DNA from: Corallococcus sp. CA053C
GTDB lineage: Bacteria; Myxococcota; Myxococcia; Myxococcales; Myxococcaceae
Length of the DNA: 59,001 nt
Direction: 5' to 3'
Assembly: GCF_003611675.1 (NCBI RefSeq)
Contig: NZ_RAWA01000014.1
Coordinates: forward strand, 1-59,001
Both the position numbers and the translations under genes were made by a program. The notes under the pieces are model-generated. The model was not told the DNA's origin and searched no databases. It saw only the letters and a program-made list of their open reading frames with translations. How positions within the stretch are numbered: the first letter of the stretch is position 1; every line of letters starts with the position of its first letter. Positions 53,745-59,001 of the stretch are shown one piece after another.

Positions 53745-54250
53745 CGCCCCGCTACCTGGATGCCGGCGCCGAGCTGAGCGAGTGCGGCCTGTACCGGTAC
53801 CGCCTCTGGCGACGGTGGTCCGCGCAGGAGGACACGCCGCGCGTCCTCTTCGTCATGCTCAACCCGTCCATTGCCGACGGGCAGCAGGACGACCCGACGC
53901 TGCGCCGCTGCGTGGGCTTCGCCCATGCGTGGGGCTTCGGCGCGCTCACGCTCTGCAACCTCTTCGCGCTGCGCGCCACCGATCCGGCGGACCTGCTGCC
54001 GGCTAGGGACGCGGTGGGCCCGCTCAATGACGCCGCGCTGGAGCGGGCCGCGCGCGAGTCCGCCCTCGTCGTCGGGGCATGGGGCGCCCACCGCATGGTG
54101 CCTCAGCGCGCGCCCGCCGTGCTGGCCCTGCTGCGCCGGTACCACCCGGTGCACGCGCTCGCGCTCACCGGCGCCGGAGAGCCCCGGCACCCGCTGTACC
54201 TCGCCGGCCACCTGCGGCCGCAGCTCTACCGGGAGGCGAGCTATGAGTGA
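53741..54250 (+). CDS. DUF1643 family protein
   Basis: A 169-residue protein with the family signature VLFVMLNPSIAD, followed by DPTLRRCVGFA and LCNLFALRATDP and a C-terminal GAGEPRHPLYL. DUF1643 proteins are typical of phages and mobile elements; their role is unknown. The start overlaps the previous stop (ATGA), and an in-frame ATG for another product at 54243 overlaps its own end, showing that the operon once continued there. Confidence 0.85.
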   Translation: MTPRYLDAGAELSECGLYRYRLWRRWSAQEDTPRVLFVMLNPSIADGQQDDPTLRRCVGFAHAWGFGALTLCNLFALRATDPADLLPARDAVGPLNDAALERAARESALVVGAWGAHRMVPQRAPAVLALLRRYHPVHALALTGAGEPRHPLYLAGHLRPQLYREASYE

Positions 54251-54320
54251 CGTCCTCGCACTCCTGGGTGCCGCTGCCGTAACCCTCTTCATCACTGCGC
54301 GGGAAAGCGCGTGGTGGTTG
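54243..54320 (+). pseudogene. Truncated start of a small membrane protein
   Basis: ATG 54243 overlaps the DUF1643 stop by 8 bp, as at the other gene junctions here, and reads into a hydrophobic stretch (MSDVLALLGAAAVTLFIT...WWLLLPLA). The frame then runs into the coding region of the antisense gene with no natural end. This looks like an operon gene cut by insertion of the restriction gene, and it is similar at its start to the 71-aa protein at 51637. The breakpoint is approximate. Confidence 0.4.
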
Positions 54321-55706
54321 CTACTGCCGCTGGCTGAGCGTGCCGATCATTTCCAGCGCGAGCGGTCCCGCGGCCTCGAAGGCGGTGCCGTCGTACATGA
54401 GGACGGCCACGCCTTGCGAGCGAAGGAAGCGCTCTCGGGTATCGGACACCGGCGCGTTCGTCACCAGGCAGAGAAGGTCGTCTGGCTCGCCGTGGAAGTG
54501 CCGGTATTCCAGCAACTGCGAGAGTGCCGAGCGAGTCTGGTGTACCTCGTTCTTACCTATCAGCGTCTTCGCTTCGAAGATGACGCGCCTCGTGTCGGCC
54601 GGACGCCGCGCCCACAGGTCCACGGCACCAGGCATCTCCTCGATGATGCTCCAACCAGCCGCCCCGAGCGCGCGGTTGAGCGCGGCGAGCAGACGGTGAT
54701 GGTCCACTGCAGCTTTCTCCTTCCTCGCGAGAGTCTCCTCCAGCGGCTCAGGGGCATCACCCTGAACGAAGGGGGCAGGCTCGCGGGCCTCGTCGAATGG
54801 GCGAGGCGTGAAGCTCGTCCGGCGGCGCGTACGCGCGGGCGCGACAGCCTCGACCGCTTCGGGCGCCTCGACCTCTGCGCCAGCATCGAACCTCAATCGG
54901 AACCGAATGATACGGCGCGTCGCCCCAGTGCTGTCTGGGCCTGTCGACCACCAATGCTGTGCGCACTGCGCGAGACCGAGGAAGCGCAGGCGGTAGGTAC
55001 CAGCACCTTCGAAAACGAAGTTCGTGAACTGATTACGCGCAAGATAGGAGTTCTGCGCCTCCATGCGCTGGTCGCCCGTCTGTCCACGACCCGTGTAGAT
55101 GAGATCCTTGCCTTCCCAGTGGTCGTCGTAATCGAACGACTTCGCGCCTCCAATGTGCGTGATGAGGATGAGGGCCCAGACCATGGGCCTGGAAATCATC
55201 CCGCCAGCCGAGCCGAAGTAGGCAGGCTTGCAGTGGAAGATCTCTCCGAGCTCGTCCCAGGAGTAGACGCGCCCTACTTCAAGCCGGGGTTGCTCCTTCG
55301 ATCCATCAGGGGCAGGGCCCTCACTCGCCTTGACCGACATGGCAAACCCGAGCGCTTCGAGACGAGCCCGCACCGTGGCGTCACCGCCGCTGAAGTCCGC
55401 GTGCGTGAGTGGCCCTCGGTCCGGGTACTGGATTCCAAAGGCTGCTCCGACGATGGCTTTCGAGTCGAAAAGCTCGCCATCGTACGAGAGGAAGTAGCGA
55501 CGGGCGCGCAGGTAGCCGTACTTGCGGAGGAATGCGTCGCGTCCGAGTTCTCGGTACTTAGCGATGGCAGCCAGGACTGCGTCCCGCGATGTGAGTTCGT
55601 GAAGGGCCACGCGGAAACCGTACTCCACCCCCACCCACAGAGGTGCCGGGCAGTCTGGGTCGCAGCCCGACCTTTTGGGTGGGTCACCAGCATCCCGCCG
55701 ACGCAT
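54321..55706 (-). CDS. Putative modification-dependent (type IV) restriction endonuclease, ScoMcrA-like head + SRA-like + PD-(D/E)XK
   Basis: Up to 461 residues. Residues 37-121 match the N-terminal head domain of ScoMcrA-like enzymes (LTSRDAVLAAI, YFLSYDGELFDSKAI, ADFSGGDATV). Residues 139-250 look like the SRA-like reader (RLEVGRVYSWDELGEIF, GGMISRP, YTGRGQTGDQ) that senses modified bases. Residues 335-445 form a PD-(D/E)XK nuclease with Asp363, Glu378 and Lys380 (VDLW...IFEAK), not the HNH nuclease of ScoMcrA itself. It should cut DNA carrying foreign modification, so it is probably a defence cargo gene. It lies antisense to the operon and by eye is less GC-rich than its surroundings. The start is unsure: GTG at 55610 (residue 33) fits the domain edge and would leave room for a promoter; ATG 55706 would leave only 11 bp to the divergent gene. 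Confidence 0.75.
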   Translation of the reverse strand: MRRRDAGDPPKRSGCDPDCPAPLWVGVEYGFRVALHELTSRDAVLAAIAKYRELGRDAFLRKYGYLRARRYFLSYDGELFDSKAIVGAAFGIQYPDRGPLTHADFSGGDATVRARLEALGFAMSVKASEGPAPDGSKEQPRLEVGRVYSWDELGEIFHCKPAYFGSAGGMISRPMVWALILITHIGGAKSFDYDDHWEGKDLIYTGRGQTGDQRMEAQNSYLARNQFTNFVFEGAGTYRLRFLGLAQCAQHWWSTGPDSTGATRRIIRFRLRFDAGAEVEAPEAVEAVAPARTRRRTSFTPRPFDEAREPAPFVQGDAPEPLEETLARKEKAAVDHHRLLAALNRALGAAGWSIIEEMPGAVDLWARRPADTRRVIFEAKTLIGKNEVHQTRSALSQLLEYRHFHGEPDDLLCLVTNAPVSDTRERFLRSQGVAVLMYDGTAFEAAGPLALEMIGTLSQRQ

Positions 55707-55717
55707 TGGGGGACCGC

Positions 55718-56101
55718 ATGAGCACGCCCGCGGACACCCTCGCGGTGCTGGACCACGTCCACGCCCTCGTCACCGGCCACCGGTTCCGCTGTGCCGGGGA
55801 GGCACTCCTCCAGGTGGCGCTCGCTCAGGTGCTGGCGGGGGCCAGCATCGCCTTTCAGCGCGAGGTGTCGCTGGGCGAGGCGGGCCGCATCGACTTCCTG
55901 CTGACGCAGGCCCACGTGGGCCTCGAAGTGAAGGTGGACGGGGGCCTGTCGGAGGTCACCCGCCAGCTGCTGCGGTACGCGGAGCGGGAGGACGTCCACG
56001 CCCTCCTGCTCGTCACCACCCGTTCCCGCCACGGCGGCCTGCCTCCGCGCATGCGCGGCAAGCCCGTGCGCGTGGCCGTGCTGAGGGGAGGCCTGCTGTG
56101 A
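55718..56101 (+). CDS. Small PD-(D/E)XK nuclease-fold protein
   Basis: A 127-residue protein whose core GRIDFLL...VGLEVKVDGG gives the Asp and Glu-x-Lys of a PD-(D/E)XK nuclease, preceded by a helix (EALLQVALAQVL) and strand (IAFQREVSLG) in the expected order. It could be a structure-specific nuclease working with the SNF2 helicase it is coupled to (GTGA overlap). GGGGGA precedes the ATG. It is divergent from the restriction gene, so a promoter may lie between them. Confidence 0.7.
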   Translation: MSTPADTLAVLDHVHALVTGHRFRCAGEALLQVALAQVLAGASIAFQREVSLGEAGRIDFLLTQAHVGLEVKVDGGLSEVTRQLLRYAEREDVHALLLVTTRSRHGGLPPRMRGKPVRVAVLRGGLL

Positions 56102-57822
56102 AGACATTCGGGACGGTGCGCCTGGAGGCGCGGAAGCTGGGAAACCGGGGAGGGGAGCGGCCCGCGTGGGTGGTGCAGGCGGAGCCTCACGTGGCCGTGC
56201 GGCTGAAGCGCATCTTCGAGCGCGTCAACAAGAGCGACGTCGGCGAGGTGCTGCTGGCGGCCACCGAGGAGACGGCCCGGGAGCTGGAGTGGTTCCTTGA
56301 GCGCTACCCGCTGGAGGTGGTGGGCAAGGAGGCACAGGACTTCCTGCGGCGCGGCGCGCGCGAGCATGCCCGGCGCGAAGCGCAGGTGGCCAACCTGCTG
56401 GCCGCCGAGTACCAGCCACCGGACTTCGCGATGGCTGTGCCGCCGCGCGACTACCAGCGCCGCGCCGCGGACATGTGGCTGCGCCTGCAGCGCCTGCTGC
56501 TGGCGGATGACGTGGGCCTGGGCAAGACGGCGTCCGCGCTCACGGGCTTCACGGACAAGCGCACCCTGCCTGCGGTGGTGGTGACGCTGACGCACCTGCC
56601 CCGGCAGTGGCAGCGCGAGCTGGCGCGCTTCCTCCCGCGCCTGCGTGTGCACGTGGCGAAGCGCGCCACGCCGGAGGACGTCACCCGGGGACGTGGCGGG
56701 CAGAAGCTGCCCTGGCCCGACGTCCTCATCCTCAACTACCACAAGCTGTCTGGCTGGGCGGACACGCTCGTCGCCGCGGGAGTGCGCGCCGTCGTCTTCG
56801 ACGAGTGCCAGGAACTGCGGCGGGGGCCGGAGTCGGAGAAGTACAAGGCCGCGCACTACCTGGCTGAGCGCGTGCCCTTTGCCATCGGCCTGTCCGCCAC
56901 CCCCATCTACAACTACGGCGGGGAGATGTTCCACGTCCTCGACGCCCTGAAGCCCGGGGTGCTGGGCACGCGCGAGGAGTTCAGCCGCGAGTGGTGCACC
57001 GGCGTGGACGACAAGCTCAACTTCAAGGACCCGCGCGCCTTCGGCACCTACCTGCGCGACGCGGGGCTCATGCTGCGCCGCACGCGGCAGGAAGTCGGGC
57101 GGGAGCTGCCGTCCCTCACGCGCACCGTGCACACCGTGGAGGCCGACACAAAGGTCCTCGATGAGGTGCAGGACAAGGCGTCGGAGCTCGCCCGCATCAT
57201 CCTCGCGCAGGGCGGGGTGAAACCGGAGGAGCGGATGCAGGCCTCCGGGGAACTCTCCTGGCGCCTTCGCCAGGCCACCGGCATCAGCAAGGCGCCCTTC
57301 GTCGCGGAGTTCGTCCGCATGCTGGTGGAGAACGGCGAGCGGGTGCTGCTGTACGGGTGGCACCACGAGGTCTACAGCATCTGGCGGCAGCGCCTCGCGG
57401 AGTACTCCCCGGCCATCTTCACCGGGCAGGAGAGCCCGACGCAGAAGGAGGAGCAGGCCCAGCGCTTCAAGTCCGGGCAGACGCCCATCCTCATCATGTC
57501 CCTGCGCGCCGGCGCGGGGCTCGACGGGCTTCAGGGCTGCTGCCGGACAGTGGTGTTCGGCGAGCTGGACTGGAGCCCCGGCGTGCACGAGCAGGCCATC
57601 GGCCGTGTCCACCGCGACGGGCAGCCGGACCCCGTCATGGCCTACTTCCTGACGTCCGACTCGGGCTCGGATCCGGTGGTGGCGGACGTGCTGGGCATCA
57701 AGCGCGACCAGATGGAGGGCGTGCGAGATCCGCAGGCCAGCTTCATGGAGCGCCTGGAGACGGACGAGGGCCGCGTTCGCAAGCTGGCCGAGTCCTTCCT
57801 GAAGAACCGGAGGGCAGCGTGA
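56098..57822 (+). CDS. SNF2-family (SF2) helicase/ATPase
   Basis: A 574-residue protein starting at GTG in a GTGA overlap with the nuclease gene. After about 120 residues with no clear domain come the helicase motifs: Walker A ADDVGLGKT (136-144), the DEAH-box equivalent DECQ (235-238), SATP (266-269), and the C-lobe motifs GAGLDGLQGC and IGRVHRDGQ (501-509). SNF2 ATPases move along double-stranded DNA. In phages and mobile elements they often sit with small nucleases in replication, recombination or DNA processing. The next gene starts inside its stop codon. Confidence 0.9.
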   Translation: MKTFGTVRLEARKLGNRGGERPAWVVQAEPHVAVRLKRIFERVNKSDVGEVLLAATEETARELEWFLERYPLEVVGKEAQDFLRRGAREHARREAQVANLLAAEYQPPDFAMAVPPRDYQRRAADMWLRLQRLLLADDVGLGKTASALTGFTDKRTLPAVVVTLTHLPRQWQRELARFLPRLRVHVAKRATPEDVTRGRGGQKLPWPDVLILNYHKLSGWADTLVAAGVRAVVFDECQELRRGPESEKYKAAHYLAERVPFAIGLSATPIYNYGGEMFHVLDALKPGVLGTREEFSREWCTGVDDKLNFKDPRAFGTYLRDAGLMLRRTRQEVGRELPSLTRTVHTVEADTKVLDEVQDKASELARIILAQGGVKPEERMQASGELSWRLRQATGISKAPFVAEFVRMLVENGERVLLYGWHHEVYSIWRQRLAEYSPAIFTGQESPTQKEEQAQRFKSGQTPILIMSLRAGAGLDGLQGCCRTVVFGELDWSPGVHEQAIGRVHRDGQPDPVMAYFLTSDSGSDPVVADVLGIKRDQMEGVRDPQASFMERLETDEGRVRKLAESFLKNRRAA

Positions 57823-58484
57823 GCGCCTGCGACACGCCCACCCGTGCACGCATCCTCGGAGTGACTGCTCCGCAGCCCTGGGCTTGGTCTGTCCAGGTTC
57901 GCAACGCGCCCGTCCTCAACGTCCAGCACCCGCTGGCCGCGGACGTGCTGGGCAGCTACATCGCCGTCTGCGCGGCGGAGGGGTACGAGGAGGGACTCGT
58001 CTCCTGGATGGTGTCCGGCGCCGGCCCGGGCGTCCGGGCGCCTCGCCCGGAGGATCTGCCGACGTGCGCGGTGGTCGCGGTGGGCCGCCTCGGCGCCGTC
58101 TCCCTCTGGCCCGATGCCGAGCGCGAGTCGCGCTGGTACGTGGGCCCCGCGGGCCTGTGGCTGGAGGACGTGGTGTGCCTGCCGGATCCGGTGGCCTGCC
58201 AGCCAGGCCCGGCGGACACCCTATGGGAGCTCCCTGCCCTGACGCTGGCTCAGGTGCGCCTGGGCTTCGCCGCCGTCACCCAGGCACGTGACGCGCGGTG
58301 GCAGGCCTACGAGCTGCTCGCCGCGCGAAGCGGGGGCCGTGAGCCCGAGTCGCTGAAGGACCGCGTCCTCCGGAAGTGCACCTGCCGGCGGGCCATGACG
58401 AAGTGCCCCAGCTGCCGCGCCTGGCGCTGCACCGCGCCCACGTGCCCGCCGCACACCTGCGGCCAGGAGGCGCGGCTCCCATGA
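57819..58484 (+). CDS. ASCH-like domain protein with C-terminal cysteine cluster
   Basis: A 221-residue protein from a GTG in a GTGA overlap. The start ILGVTAPQPWAWSV is typical of ASCH domains (compare LSIRQPWA), which bind RNA or nucleosides. The C-terminal roughly 30 residues carry many cysteines (CTCRRAMTKCPSC, then CTAPTCPPHTC), enough for one or two zinc sites. The exact function is unknown. The stop overlaps the next ATG (ATGA). Confidence 0.7.
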   Translation: MSACDTPTRARILGVTAPQPWAWSVQVRNAPVLNVQHPLAADVLGSYIAVCAAEGYEEGLVSWMVSGAGPGVRAPRPEDLPTCAVVAVGRLGAVSLWPDAERESRWYVGPAGLWLEDVVCLPDPVACQPGPADTLWELPALTLAQVRLGFAAVTQARDARWQAYELLAARSGGREPESLKDRVLRKCTCRRAMTKCPSCRAWRCTAPTCPPHTCGQEARLP

Positions 58485-59001
58485 GCACCTGCCCCACGCC
58501 CACGAAGAGCCCACGCTCGAAGCGCCGCCGGACGACGAAGGCGAAGCGCGCCCAGCCGAAGCAGGTGCAGCCGGTCTCCGCGCCGGCTGAATCCGAGCCC
58601 GTGCCGGCGGGCATGGTTCGGCTGCGGTCGGGCCAGATCGTCACCGAGGAGGACGCGAGCGAACTTCTCCCCCGCGCCCGGCCACCCGGTGAGCGTGCGC
58701 CGGCCCGGGAAGTCCCCGCCGATGCCGAGCCCACCTACCACCGGACGCCCGCGTCGGCCTGCTGCGCCCACACCTTCGACCCGGAAGCGCTCCACGACGA
58801 GCTGGACGACCTGCGCGCCGAGGTGGCCCGCGAGCGCGAGGCGCGCATCCGCGCCGAGTCCTTCGCCGAAGGCGAGCGCGCCGCGTACGAGCGCGTCCTC
58901 GCCAGCGTCCTGGCCGCGCCCGTCCAGCCCCATCGCCCGGCGGCAGCGACGGCCGCCTTGCGCGTCACGCGGGGGAGCAGCGTGACGGCTCAGCGTGACA
59001 G
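58481..59001 (+). CDS. Hypothetical coiled-coil protein, 3' partial
   Basis: Starts at ATG in an ATGA overlap and runs off the right edge after 173 codons. It has a very basic N-terminus (KSPRSKRRRTTKAKRA), a Pro/Ala-rich middle, and a charged helix likely to form a coiled coil (HDELDDLRAEVAREREARI). No family is recognised. The basic N-terminus suggests nucleic-acid contact. Confidence 0.6.
   Translation, partial: MSTCPTPTKSPRSKRRRTTKAKRAQPKQVQPVSAPAESEPVPAGMVRLRSGQIVTEEDASELLPRARPPGERAPAREVPADAEPTYHRTPASACCAHTFDPEALHDELDDLRAEVAREREARIRAESFAEGERAAYERVLASVLAAPVQPHRPAAATAALRVTRGSSVTAQRD

Noticed and set aside
53871-55721. 616-codon plus-strand frame across the DUF1643 and restriction genes
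   Set aside because: It is out of frame with DUF1643 and antisense to the restriction gene. Only its short part from ATG 54243 is worth noting, as a truncated gene.
55855-57849. Long minus-strand frame opposite the nuclease and SNF2 genes
   Set aside because: Composition is that of an antisense shadow and the plus strand has clear helicase motifs.

Overview
The window is very GC-rich chromosomal DNA that looks myxobacterial (Myxococcus/Corallococcus/Archangium type). The grounds are strong third-position GC bias (which opens long meaningless antisense frames), the style of the giant NRPS, and a phage-like early operon. The genus cannot be fixed from the sequence alone. The window has three parts.

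(1) 1-45741, plus strand: the 3' part of a non-ribosomal peptide synthetase locus. The first gene is cut by the left edge and gives the end of one module (A tail-PCP-E) plus two full modules. It overlaps by 11 bp a second gene of 37.3 kb (12,426 codons) that holds eleven modules, one epimerase and a terminal thioesterase. Together these are 13 complete modules and one partial one, so the product has at least 14 residues. Specificity codes read by eye give: D-X / Asn / Phe-like // D-Ala / unassigned (Hpg-like) / unassigned hydrophobic / Asp / Orn / Ala / Leu / Ala / Ala / Glu-or-Gln-like / Ala / release by TE. Every condensation and epimerization domain keeps HHxxxDG and every carrier keeps its serine. 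Five of the adenylation domains are nearly identical alanine-type copies, and the assembly line is visibly mosaic, as if built by recent module duplication and gene conversion.

(2) 45766-49741: ordinary chromosomal genes. These are a DUF2254 membrane protein and a GH15 glucoamylase/trehalase-like enzyme (both minus), a short decayed remnant of an RsbQ-like alpha/beta hydrolase, and tRNA-Arg(CCU) with a recognisable promoter and a hairpin after it.

(3) 49742-59001: what looks like one end of a prophage or integrative element inserted at the 3' end of the tRNA. The first reading frame after the tRNA has no start codon of its own and ends in an ATGA overlap with a PP2C phosphatase gene, so it is probably the 3' piece of a gene split by integration. 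Then follows a chain of plus-strand genes, each overlapping the next by 4-11 bp: PP2C phosphatase, a small ORF, a LexA-type winged helix, a zinc-ribbon protein, a small hydrophobic protein, a Gp37/Gp68 (DUF5131) protein, an ASCH-like phage protein and a DUF1643 protein. The chain is broken by an antisense gene for a putative modification-dependent restriction enzyme (ScoMcrA-like head, SRA-like domain, PD-(D/E)XK nuclease). It resumes with a PD-(D/E)XK nuclease, an SNF2 helicase, an ASCH protein with a zinc cluster and a coiled-coil protein that runs off the right edge. The far end of the element, with any integrase, lies outside the window. No CRISPR array, insertion sequence or rRNA was seen.
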